Shown here: positions 1 through 6,756 of the stretch, one piece after another | How the letters are laid out: each line of letters opens with the position of its first letter | Numbering within the stretch: the first letter of the stretch is position 1 | Assembly: GCA_002316015.1 (NCBI GenBank) | Contig: DCCS01000004.1 | Coordinates: forward strand, 1 to 21,857 | Length of the DNA stretch: 21,857 bases | Source: Prevotellaceae bacterium UBA1075 | GTDB taxonomy: Bacteria > Bacteroidota > Bacteroidia > Bacteroidales > Bacteroidaceae | Direction: 5' to 3' | The notes under the pieces: model-generated | Database searches by the model: none | What the model was told of the DNA's origin: nothing | The model's input: only the letters and a program-made list of their open reading frames with translations | Position numbers and translations under genes: made by a program

Positions 1-205
1 CATCGAGCTTGGAGCTGAGTCTCCTGTCGCCGGCAAACTCCTCGCGCAGGCGGCGGAACCAGTACGTGAGGCGGTGCTCGCTGCCTGGCAGGTAGTAGTT
101 GTTGGTGACACTGGTGGCCTGGGGGTTGAGGTTGCCCACCGTGCCTGCGTGTATGTCGGCATAGTTCTTGACATGCTCAAGGTTGCCCTGGATATTCGGG
201 TCCAT
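1..205 (-). CDS. Unassigned protein, N-terminal part only (runs off the window)
   Basis: The minus strand opens with an ATG at 205-203 and stays open for 68 codons to the first base, so only the N-terminus is visible. It reads MDPNIQGNLEHVKNYADIHA and continues with GTVGNLNPQATSVTNNYYLPG before a charged stretch with RLTYWFRRLREEF. The motif GTVxNxNPxATxVxNN also occurs at the N-terminus of the next upstream gene (281-802), so the two are probably paralogous at that end. The gap between them is 75 bp on the same strand, which fits one transcription unit. I do not recognise a family and assign no function. The ATG start is chosen because the shared motif lies at the same distance from the N-terminus in both proteins. 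Confidence 0.6.
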   Translation of the reverse strand, partial: MDPNIQGNLEHVKNYADIHAGTVGNLNPQATSVTNNYYLPGSEHRLTYWFRRLREEFAGDRRLSSKLD

Positions 206-236
206 AGGATATGTTGGGGGTTTGGGGTTGGTGTGG

Positions 237-257
237 CCACAGGCCGGGGGGCTGTGG
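237..257 (-). terminator. Small hairpin between two minus-strand genes
   Basis: CCACAG at 237-242 pairs with CTGTGG at 252-257 around a G-rich loop, just after the stop of the 281-802 gene. There is no T run, so it may be a processing or attenuating hairpin or just chance in GC-rich DNA. Confidence 0.25.
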
Positions 258-280
258 TGGACGGGGCCGCGCACAGCGGG

Positions 281-802
281 TCACAGGGTGCCGATGATGG
301 AGGTCACACAGTCGCGCACGCGCCTGTCCTCGGGGTACTCACGCAGGCGGCCGCGCACGGAATGGTCCCTGTCACGCTCGAGCAACTCGGCCAGGCGGCT
401 GGCATTCTGCTCCTGGATGACACCCTGCTCACACATTATATATATTATATTGGCCACCAGGCTGCGGTTGAAGTTGGTGTTCTGCTGCTTGCCCGGCTCG
501 TAGGCCACGGCCTCCACCCCGGGCGCGGAGAGCACAGTCTCCCACAGCGTCCTGTAGCGGGATGCCCACTGGGGAGCCACGCAGCCCTGCAGGCGCAGCA
601 CATAGTCCAGTATCTCGTCGCGGCGGGCGGGACGGGCTGCCTCCGTGGAGCCGGCCGCTGTGGCAGGAGCGGCCTTGGGCCGGTCGCCATAGATGTTGTT
701 GATGACGGTGGTGGCATTGGGATTGAAGTTCTGCACAGTGCCAATGTGCAGTTCCATGTAGGTGTTGCCCGTGCCAGGGTCACCTTGTACCTTTATCTCC
801 AT
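281..802 (-). CDS. Unassigned 173-aa protein with GTVxNxNPxATxVxNN N-terminal motif
   Basis: The ORF starts at ATG 802-800 and ends at TGA 283-281. The first ~40 residues contain ELHIGTVQNFNPNATTVINN followed by IYGDRP, matching the motif in the truncated neighbour. An Ala/Pro/Thr linker (about 43-60) then leads to a probably helical domain from about residue 60 (RRDEILDYVLRLQGCVAPQW), with a conserved-looking patch GKQQNTNFNRSLVANIIYI near the centre. There is no signal peptide or membrane segment, so it is probably cytoplasmic. It is transcribed divergently from the HU-like gene at 1001 and shares a ~200-bp intergenic region with it. The alternating hydrophobic/Asn/Gly pattern of the N-terminus could be a short beta or amyloid-like oligomerisation module. 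That is inference; the function is unknown. Confidence 0.65.
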   Translation of the reverse strand: MEIKVQGDPGTGNTYMELHIGTVQNFNPNATTVINNIYGDRPKAAPATAAGSTEAARPARRDEILDYVLRLQGCVAPQWASRYRTLWETVLSAPGVEAVAYEPGKQQNTNFNRSLVANIIYIMCEQGVIQEQNASRLAELLERDRDHSVRGRLREYPEDRRVRDCVTSIIGTL

Positions 803-879
803 AGTGCTTTCTATTTTTTGTCATATCGCTTTGATTGTCAACCTGAAAGTTGAAAGAAAGTTGGGCGCAGGTTTCTTTC

Positions 880-910
880 TTGCTTTCACCTCGCCACTGG
901 CGTACCTTTG
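880..910 (+). promoter_or_regulatory. Bacteroidetes-type promoter for the HU-like gene
   Basis: TACCTTTG at 903-910 matches the Bacteroidetes -7 consensus TAnnTTTG. TTG at 880-882 sits 20 bases upstream, the usual spacing for the -33 element. The start codon at 1001 would leave a leader of roughly 80 bases. Confidence 0.6.
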
Positions 911-1000
911 CGTTGCAGTTCAGAAACAATGTCTAACCACTGCCGGGCGCAGGACTGCATGCGTAAACACCAAGCCCCATACCGGCGATGGGCAAACTTT

Positions 1001-1528
1001 ATGATTAACTATTCTACTTGTATGCTGGCCAACCCCGCAAAGCCCGAAGAGAAGCCGCTGGCCTATGCACGCGCCCAGACGAGCGAGGTGATGTCGTTCC
1101 GCGACTTCGGCCAGCACATCGCCAACCACGGCGGATACAGCCGGGGCAAGGTGAACGGGGTGATCTCGGACATGTGCGCCTGCCTGGTGGAGATGCTCCT
1201 GGAGGGCAAGAAAGTGCAACTGGGCGACCTGGGGGACTTCTGGCTCACGCTCAACAGCAAGGGCGCGGAGAGTGCCGAGGCATTCAACGCCAGCATGATC
1301 ACGGGCATCAACATCATCTTCACCCCCGGCCCCGACTTCGACGGCATGCTGGGCAAGGCCAACTTCGTCCCGGTATCAAGCCGCGCCGCACAGGCCGCTA
1401 CCCTGAAGGCAGAGAAGAAGGGCGAGAAGACCGTGGACCTGGAGGCCGCGAAGAAGAAGGGCGAGACTGCCAAGGATGACAGCGGAGACAGCCAGGAGGG
1501 CAACGCCGGAGGCGACAACATGGGTTGA
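1001..1528 (+). CDS. HU-like DNA-binding protein (Bacteroidetes HU family)
   Basis: This 175-aa protein opens MINYSTCMLANPAKPEEKPL, the usual beginning of the long HU-like proteins of Bacteroidales. An HU/IHF-type fold follows: helices (FRDFGQHIANHGG, KVNGVISDMCACLVEMLLEG), then the signature KKVQLGDLGDFWLTLNSKGA, then the beta-arm region (NIIFTPGPDF). The last ~35 residues are a lysine/glutamate-rich tail, probably disordered, an addition to the ~90-aa core of classical HU. ATG 1001 is preferred to an upstream in-frame ATG (908) because that one lies inside the promoter and codes for a cysteine/arginine-rich stretch unlike the family. It is the first gene of the HU-smalltalk-amidase trio. 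It presumably binds DNA as a dimer; the sequence does not show what it regulates. Confidence 0.85.
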   Translation: MINYSTCMLANPAKPEEKPLAYARAQTSEVMSFRDFGQHIANHGGYSRGKVNGVISDMCACLVEMLLEGKKVQLGDLGDFWLTLNSKGAESAEAFNASMITGINIIFTPGPDFDGMLGKANFVPVSSRAAQAATLKAEKKGEKTVDLEAAKKKGETAKDDSGDSQEGNAGGDNMG

Positions 1529-1622
1529 GCCGCGCGGCAAGCAAGGGGGCCGCACAGGCAAGCGCGCCTGGGGCGGCCTCCCAATTCCAACAGAAGTTCC
1601 ATCTTATTATACTATTATCATT

Positions 1623-1751
1623 ATGAACTACAACAGCGAGAACAACTATCCGAAGAGAATATCCTGGGTGTCCATCGTGAACGCCATCGTGCAGGCCGTC
1701 ATCGCGGCACTCACCGCACTGGGCGTAAGCAGCTGCGCCAACCTGCTGTGA
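1623..1751 (+). CDS. Smalltalk-type small protein (42 aa)
   Basis: The 42-aa ORF reads MNYNSENNYPKRISWVSIVN followed by AIVQAVIAALTALGVSSCANLL. A short polar N-terminus precedes one hydrophobic helix with the ending ALTALGVSSC, characteristic of the tiny 'smalltalk' proteins found between HU-like and amidase genes in Bacteroidetes. The helix followed by a Ser-Ser-Cys could be a membrane anchor or lipobox-like end, but this is not established. It lies 94 bp after the HU-like gene and 42 bp before the amidase, same strand. The function of the family is unknown. Confidence 0.8.
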   Translation: MNYNSENNYPKRISWVSIVNAIVQAVIAALTALGVSSCANLL

Positions 1752-1793
1752 GCACGTCATGGAGAAGCCTGCACACCACACACACATCCCGTC

Positions 1794-2318
1794 ATGATTA
1801 CCCATTCATTCCCCCTGGACACCTGCGAGAGGCGAGTATGCAGCGAGCTTGCCCTGCTGACGCGGGTGGAGAGCGGCCGGCTGATGGCCTCGCCGCACTC
1901 GGTGAGATTCCTGGTCCTGCACTGCTCGGCCACACGCTGCGACCGCGACTATACCGTGCTGCAGATGGAGCGCGACCACAAGGAACGCGGATTCACAGGC
2001 ATCGGCTACCACTTCTATGTGCGGCGCGACGGAACACTCACGCAACACCGCCTGCTGCTGGAGGTGGGCGCGCACGCCCGGCCATACAACCATTGCTCAA
2101 TAGGCATCTGCTACGAAGGCGGACTGGACGGGCACGGCAAGCCCCGCGACACGCGCACCACAGCGCAGACAAGGCGGCTGGACACGCTGCTGGTGGAACT
2201 GCACAGGCTGTTCCCCTGGGCGAAGATTGTGGGACACCGCGACTTGCCGGGCTCCGGCCCGAAGGAATGCCCTTGCCTGGACACACAGGCGGAATTCGGG
2301 TGGATAGCGGAACCATAG
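1794..2318 (+). CDS. N-acetylmuramoyl-L-alanine amidase, T7-lysozyme-like (Amidase_2)
   Basis: This 174-aa protein carries the Amidase_2/PGRP fold that cleaves the amide bond between N-acetylmuramic acid and L-alanine in peptidoglycan. Putative zinc ligands are His43 (FLVLHCSAT), His148 (IVGHRDLPG) and Cys161 (ECPCLD), matching the His/His/Cys set of T7 lysozyme. GIGYHFYVRRDGTL (about 70-83) and the NHCSIGICYEGG strand are family hallmarks. No signal peptide is visible, so it is cytoplasmic or released by another route, as in phage-type enzymes. The first 30 residues are not family-like. An alternative start at ATG 1884 (MASPHSVRFLVLHCSAT) would give a 144-aa protein closer to the usual length and may be the true one. 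It is the third gene of the HU-smalltalk-amidase cluster, followed by a strong hairpin. Confidence 0.85.
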   Translation: MITHSFPLDTCERRVCSELALLTRVESGRLMASPHSVRFLVLHCSATRCDRDYTVLQMERDHKERGFTGIGYHFYVRRDGTLTQHRLLLEVGAHARPYNHCSIGICYEGGLDGHGKPRDTRTTAQTRRLDTLLVELHRLFPWAKIVGHRDLPGSGPKECPCLDTQAEFGWIAEP

Positions 2319-2351
2319 GGATGCCGCATGCCCCTGCCTCACCCTCACCAT

Positions 2352-2390
2352 GCCCCGCCGCGATGGCCCCACGCCATACAGCGGCGGGGC
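2352..2390 (+). terminator. Hairpin terminator after the amidase
   Basis: GCCCCGCCGC at 2352-2361 pairs perfectly with GCGGCGGGGC at 2381-2390, and ATGG/CCAT inside the loop can extend the structure. Only TT follows. It lies 33 bp past the amidase stop codon. Confidence 0.6.
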
Positions 2391-2533
2391 TTCGCGCCTG
2401 TGCCGCAGGCTGGCACACGCCCTGGGGCTGGCACACGAAGACAGACAAGCACGCCGCCACCAGGGGCGCCAGACACTGATTACTAATCCATGGAATGCAT
2501 GAGCAGGTTCTCCGGGTTAACAGATTGAATTAT

Positions 2534-2594
2534 CGCATATCGCCCCAGGGCGGGAAGCATCAAGCACAAAGATAAGCATTTGGGGCGAGTTATG
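2534..2594. repeat. Imperfect inverted repeat in intergenic DNA
   Basis: GCATATCGCCCCA at 2534-2546 is mirrored by TGGGGCGAGTTATGC at 2580-2594 with one two-base bulge, and T-rich sequence (2609-2619) follows. It could be a terminator for convergent transcripts or a relic of a mobile element end. Confidence 0.35.
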
Positions 2595-2728
2595 CGCAAG
2601 AAGTGGCATTTTTATTTTCACATGTCCCCACGGCCACACCGGCAGCCGGACACGGGAGGCCGCGCCCGGTGCGGGAAGCAAGCCCGCCCCTCCTGGCCGT
2701 GCCATGGGGAGGGGCATGCCTGGAGGGG

Positions 2729-2748
2729 CGGTCACTGGAGTCCCATCA
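2729..2748. repeat. 20-bp direct repeat, copy A
   Basis: This 20-mer is identical to 2796-2815. It reads TGATGGGACTCCAGTGACCG on the minus strand and repeats the last codons and stop of the transglutaminase gene 67 bp downstream of the real end. Confidence 0.8.
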
Positions 2749-2795
2749 GCCGGATGACGGGCGCGGTCTTGCCGCTTTACGGTTTGGCGGAAGGA

Positions 2796-2815
2796 CGGTC
2801 ACTGGAGTCCCATCA
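2796..2815. repeat. 20-bp direct repeat, copy B (overlaps transglutaminase stop)
   Basis: It matches 2729-2748 exactly. On the minus strand it encodes the final residues MGLQ and the TGA stop of the transglutaminase gene. Confidence 0.8.
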
Positions 2816-5285
2816 ACTGCATGATGACATCCATAATCTGCGTGCTCATGTTGATGGAATAGCCCTGCCGGAACCAGACCACGCGGTTGAAGGTGTCGCA
2901 CATCATAAATATGGGCAACTCGGCGGAACCGTGCGTGAGTTCCGGGATGTGCATGGCGGCCACCGTCTCAGGGTCGGCGATGCCGAAGAGCACATTGTCG
3001 GGCAACTCGTCATAGTCCTTCCTGCGGAAGCGGTCATACTCCTCACGGGACGGGAAGAGCAGCAGGTAGGGGCGGTCCCAGCGGCACAGGTAGATGTTGT
3101 TGTCGCACATGTCGCGCAGGACATGCGCCGAGGGCTCGTGGTTGCTGGTCACCAGCCCCACCACATAATACCCGCGTCCCACCGTCTCCAGGATAGACTT
3201 GTGCCTGCCACTGGGAGTCGTGTAGCCCAGTCCGCTGTCAAAGGAACCGATGACCGAGAGGTGTCCGTCACTACGGCACATGCACAACGGCTGTACGGCT
3301 GTGCCTCCCTGCGGAACGCCGAAGAACGACAGGTGGGCCAGCACTCCACCACTGGCCAACCGTGTGCCGCTTACCATCAGGTACTGGCCGGACTGCACGG
3401 CCACGCCCCGGGAGAAGGTGCCCGCCCAGGTGGTGCCGCCCTCCTCGAACTCCTGCAGGCGGGGCTCGCCGCCTGTGATGCGCGAGAGGGTGAAATGGGT
3501 GTAATAGGCGGGATTCTCCTTGACCCCGGTGTCGGCATAGGTGAGGCGCAGGGTACCCTGCGGGGCAACCTGGCTTGCCTCCGCCTCAAGGCCGGCCTCG
3601 TGCCACACGCGATTGCCGTCGGCCCACTGCACCTGCCCGGTGACCGGATCGAGACGGGCAGGGATGCCCGCACTGCGTGCCGCGCACACAAAGAAAAGGT
3701 TGCGGCTGCGCGTGTCGGCCACACGGTGGCGATAGACACCCAGGGGGCTCATGCACAGGCGCAGGGGATTGCGCGTGTCATCCACGCGGATGCTGTCACG
3801 CACCCAGGCGGATATCCCGGCCGCGCTCTTCCCGGCAAACGACTTGCCCAGGACTTGCCTCCACGGGGTGAGCATCTCCAGGCCAACACGGGGCGAGGCC
3901 ACATACTGCAGCCACAGGGAATCGGCGCGCATGGCCACATGCGCGAAGTGGTCATCAAGCACCTCGCGCGTCACATCACGCAAATCCTTGTCGCTGAGCG
4001 TGCCCAGCAGCCTGCGCCCGTCGGACTCGCTGGGGACGGACTTGAGGAAGCCGGCCAGTACCTTGTGGTTGGCACGTGCCTTGACCAGCAACTGGTCGGT
4101 GCTGTCGTGGGTAAAGGCCGATGCCATGTAAGCGTTGCGCAGACTGTCCTCCCGCGCCAGACGCACCCGGTTGGCCCTGCGCTGGGCAAGTGTCAGCCTG
4201 GGGCCGTGACCCCGTTCGGGAGGCGGCATCAGGTCAATGTCCATCTGACCCGAAAACGTGGAGTCCCTGTTGAGAACAACCTGCACGGTGTCCTGCTTGC
4301 CCACGCTGGCCTTGGCAAAACCGAAACGCCCCCCGTGCGAGGCCCACAACAGCAGGTCGCCACGCCCACAGGTGAGCGACGCACAGCCATTCCCGTCAGC
4401 CGGACAAACGGCCAGAGGATACAGCTCGGCATAGTTGTAGAGGCGGAAGGATACCTGCGCGCCCTTCACCGGATGGCCCGTGGCATCCGTCACACGCGCC
4501 ACCAGCGGGGAGACTTCGGCATAATTGGAGGTCACATTGATCTCGGTGTAGCAGGCCGTGCGCCGCACCACCTGCTCGGGGCCGTCATAGTGTCCGAAAA
4601 CGCGCGTGTGCACAAGCATCGCACGCCCCGCCGGCTCATTGAACCACCCAAGGTCAAGCACAGGCTCAGGCTCGCAGGCACCCAGGAAGTGCCACTTGCC
4701 ATCGACCCAGGCCTCCACCCACGCGTGATTGTCATCGGTGTGCGCCCAGCGGGGCGTATAGACCTGGCGCGCGGGAATGCCCACCGCGCGGAGGGCGGCC
4801 ACGCAGAAGGTGCTCTCCTCGCCACAACGCCCGATGGCAGAGGCCATCGTGGCCAGGGGCGCGCTGGTGCGGGCATCGGAGGGCTGATAGGTGACATGCT
4901 CGTGGCACCAGTGGTTGACCTCGAGCACGGCATCGTACATGCTGAGCCCCCTGACCCTGTCGCGAAGCTGCCCGTAGAGCACGGTGCGGGAGTCGTCGAG
5001 GTTCTCGTTGTTGACACGCACAGGGAGCACGAAGTGCCGCCACTCGCGCTCGGGGACACGCGCGCCCCAGGGCATCTCGTGCCGGGCGCGCAAAGTGGTC
5101 TCCACACACCGCTCCCAATAGTCGCGGGGATAATCGACACTGTCGGGCAGGGGCATGTACTGGTACAGGAAGGACAGGGCCTCGTCGCGCTCGCGCTTGC
5201 CCACCGGGCTGCACGAGGCCAGGAAAAAGGCGAGGAGTCCCGCACACAGGACTCCTCGCAAAAGATGTTTCTTAGTTGTCAGCAT
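2799..5285 (-). CDS. Transglutaminase-like lipoprotein
   Basis: This 828-aa protein begins with a lipoprotein signal peptide and lipobox LASC with Cys25, so it is exported and lipid-anchored. The transglutaminase-like core lies at about 110-215: catalytic Cys154 in GRCGEESTFCVAALRAVGIP, His187 in DDNHAWVEAWVDGKWHF, and an acidic candidate for the third residue in GACEPEP (about 203-209). After the core come probable beta-sandwich regions (e.g. ARVTDATGHPVKGAQVSFRL, a carboxypeptidase-regulatory/Ig-like look), a helical middle, and a second region with ADTRSRNLFFVCAARSAGIP resembling a degenerate transglutaminase repeat. Its ATG overlaps the 3' end of the GH125 gene by 14 bp, implying translational coupling. 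It probably processes the peptide part of glycoproteins or peptidoglycan while its neighbours remove mannose; that role is inferred from context. Confidence 0.85.
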   Translation of the reverse strand: MLTTKKHLLRGVLCAGLLAFFLASCSPVGKRERDEALSFLYQYMPLPDSVDYPRDYWERCVETTLRARHEMPWGARVPEREWRHFVLPVRVNNENLDDSRTVLYGQLRDRVRGLSMYDAVLEVNHWCHEHVTYQPSDARTSAPLATMASAIGRCGEESTFCVAALRAVGIPARQVYTPRWAHTDDNHAWVEAWVDGKWHFLGACEPEPVLDLGWFNEPAGRAMLVHTRVFGHYDGPEQVVRRTACYTEINVTSNYAEVSPLVARVTDATGHPVKGAQVSFRLYNYAELYPLAVCPADGNGCASLTCGRGDLLLWASHGGRFGFAKASVGKQDTVQVVLNRDSTFSGQMDIDLMPPPERGHGPRLTLAQRRANRVRLAREDSLRNAYMASAFTHDSTDQLLVKARANHKVLAGFLKSVPSESDGRRLLGTLSDKDLRDVTREVLDDHFAHVAMRADSLWLQYVASPRVGLEMLTPWRQVLGKSFAGKSAAGISAWVRDSIRVDDTRNPLRLCMSPLGVYRHRVADTRSRNLFFVCAARSAGIPARLDPVTGQVQWADGNRVWHEAGLEAEASQVAPQGTLRLTYADTGVKENPAYYTHFTLSRITGGEPRLQEFEEGGTTWAGTFSRGVAVQSGQYLMVSGTRLASGGVLAHLSFFGVPQGGTAVQPLCMCRSDGHLSVIGSFDSGLGYTTPSGRHKSILETVGRGYYVVGLVTSNHEPSAHVLRDMCDNNIYLCRWDRPYLLLFPSREEYDRFRRKDYDELPDNVLFGIADPETVAAMHIPELTHGSAELPIFMMCDTFNRVVWFRQGYSINMSTQIMDVIMQLMGLQ
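5230..5259 (-). other. Perfect hairpin inside the transglutaminase leader region
   Basis: GCGAGGAGTCC at 5230-5240 pairs perfectly with GGACTCCTCGC at 5249-5259 (11-bp stem, 8-base loop). It lies in the first 20 codons, within the signal peptide coding sequence. It could damp translation or stall RNA polymerase at the GH125/transglutaminase boundary. Confidence 0.5.
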
Positions 5286-6711
5286 ACATATCCACTATTA
5301 ACTCGCCAAAGAGGGTGTTGGCCCAGGCAAACCACGAGCGGGTGAAGTCGGTGGCGTCATCCTTGTTGAAGGACTCGTGCATGAAACCGGTGCCCCCGTC
5401 GGTCTTGAGTATCTGCTGCACGCACCACTCCTTCTCGGCACGGTCGTTTGTGGTGAACGCCTTCATGACCATGCTCATCGGCCAGGGCTTGTCCAGGCCG
5501 CAGTGGGGGCCGCCTATGCCCTCGCCCGCCTTGCCACGGAAGAAGTAGGGGTTGTCCTCGCTCCACACAAAGCGGCGGGTGTTCTGGTAGATGGGGTCGT
5601 CAATGGCCACATCGGTGAGATAGGGCAGGCTGAGCAGGCTGGGGGCGTTGGCGTCATCCATGAGGAGGGCACTGCCGAAGCCGTCAACCTCGAAGGCGTA
5701 CATCTTGCCATACTTGGGGTGATGGACCACCGCATACTCCTTCAGCGCCAGGTCCACCTGGCTTGCCATCTGCTCGCACTCGCCTGCCAGCTCCTGCTCG
5801 TGGTTGACCTGGCGCAGGATGGTGGCCGCCTTGCGGAGCACGCTCACGGCAAAGAAGTTGCTGGGGACGAGGTAAGGGAAGATGGTGCTGTCGTCAGAGG
5901 GGCGGAAGGCACTGGCTATGAGCCCGCACGCCTTGCCGGGATGTCCGTATCCCGCATTGCTGCGGGTATCATGCAGAGCCTTCGTCTCACGGCGGAAATG
6001 ATAGTTGGTCTTCATGCCGTTCCAGTTCTGCTGGTCGCGGAAGGTGGCAAGCACAGCCTTGACCACGCTGAGCCACTTCTCGTCGAAGATGCTCGTGTCA
6101 CCCGTGCGCCTCCAGTACTCATAGGCGAGGCGCAGGGGATAGCAGAGGGAGTCAATCTCGTACTTCCGCTCGTGCAGTTCCTTCTTCATCTCGGTCTCGT
6201 CGGTCTGCCACTCGCCACCAGTGGGGCCCATGTTGAAGGCATTGGCATAAGGGTCAATCAGGATGCAGGCAAACTGCCGGCGTATGACACCACGGATCAG
6301 ATGGCGCAAGGGCTCGTCCTGGCCCACATAGCGCAGATAGGGCCACACCTGGGCACCGCTGTCGCGCAGCCACATGGCATGGATGTCACCCGTATAGACA
6401 AACGTGTCGTCGTCGCCATCGGCTTTGCTGTAGTGCACGGTGGTGTCGAGGGTGTTGGGGAAGCAGTTGGCAAACATCCAGTAGAGCTTTGGATTGATGG
6501 CCGTGAGTTTCTCCCTCAGAGCCAGGATTTGCCTCTCCACCGCGTCGCTGCGGAACAGGCGGTCCTTCTCTTCGGGGCGCAGGCTCTTGAGCGTGCTCTG
6601 GGCAGCCACATGGGTCTTCCTGGCCGAGGCCAATGCCGGGGCTTCAGATTCGAGGGCGGCACTGGCGGCCACCGGGGCGGCCAGCATCATGCCTAACAGT
6701 ATTCTCCTCAT
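5272..6711 (-). CDS. GH125 exo-alpha-1,6-mannosidase
   Basis: The 479-aa protein has an N-terminal signal peptide (MRRILLGMMLAAPVAASA). The rest matches the GH125 (formerly DUF1237) family, inverting exo-alpha-1,6-mannosidases with an (alpha/alpha)6 barrel. Family blocks include PKLYWMFANCFPNTLDTTV, YTGDIHAMWLRDSGAQVWPY (103-125), NAFNMGPTGGEWQTDETEMK and YEIDSLCYPLRLAYEYW. Asp187 in YEIDSLCYP is the likely acid and Glu446 in FMHESF the likely base, by analogy with characterised members. Length is normal and both catalytic regions are intact. It sits 45 bp after the GH92 gene and overlaps the transglutaminase gene, so the three form one operon. The expected substrate is the alpha-1,6-linked mannose of N-glycans or yeast-type mannan after GH92 trimming. 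Location is probably periplasmic. Confidence 0.93.
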   Translation of the reverse strand: MRRILLGMMLAAPVAASAALESEAPALASARKTHVAAQSTLKSLRPEEKDRLFRSDAVERQILALREKLTAINPKLYWMFANCFPNTLDTTVHYSKADGDDDTFVYTGDIHAMWLRDSGAQVWPYLRYVGQDEPLRHLIRGVIRRQFACILIDPYANAFNMGPTGGEWQTDETEMKKELHERKYEIDSLCYPLRLAYEYWRRTGDTSIFDEKWLSVVKAVLATFRDQQNWNGMKTNYHFRRETKALHDTRSNAGYGHPGKACGLIASAFRPSDDSTIFPYLVPSNFFAVSVLRKAATILRQVNHEQELAGECEQMASQVDLALKEYAVVHHPKYGKMYAFEVDGFGSALLMDDANAPSLLSLPYLTDVAIDDPIYQNTRRFVWSEDNPYFFRGKAGEGIGGPHCGLDKPWPMSMVMKAFTTNDRAEKEWCVQQILKTDGGTGFMHESFNKDDATDFTRSWFAWANTLFGELIVDMYADN

Positions 6712-6756
6712 ACAATAAATAAGTGTAACGGTTAAAGAATGGTTGGTTTCGCTTGT

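Larger units (their letters stand above)
2319..2798. other. 480-bp intergenic region between convergent genes
   Basis: No credible gene is present. It holds the amidase terminator hairpin (2352-2390), a short tandem pair GGCTGGCACACG at 2408-2419 and 2426-2437, an AT-richer patch with an imperfect inverted repeat (2534-2546 against 2580-2594), an inverted pair CACGGCCA/TGGCCGTG (2629-2636 and 2694-2701), and a 20-bp direct repeat whose second copy overlaps the transglutaminase stop codon. Confidence 0.7.

Noticed and set aside
433..451. TATA-rich stretch as an AT-rich regulatory site
   Set aside because: It encodes the Asn-Ile-Ile-Tyr-Ile-Met part of the 173-aa protein and is explained by codon choice; a similar stretch near 11313 is likewise inside the endonuclease gene.
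1748..2479. A 243-codon plus frame overlapping the amidase
   Set aside because: The amidase frame has zinc ligands and family blocks; this one is Arg/Pro/His-rich and passes through the terminator hairpin.
2580..5345. A 921-codon open frame on the plus strand, antisense to the transglutaminase gene
   Set aside because: It mirrors a real lipoprotein gene with clear domains and has a repetitive His/Ala/Gly-rich translation with no family signal; such shadows are common in GC-rich DNA.
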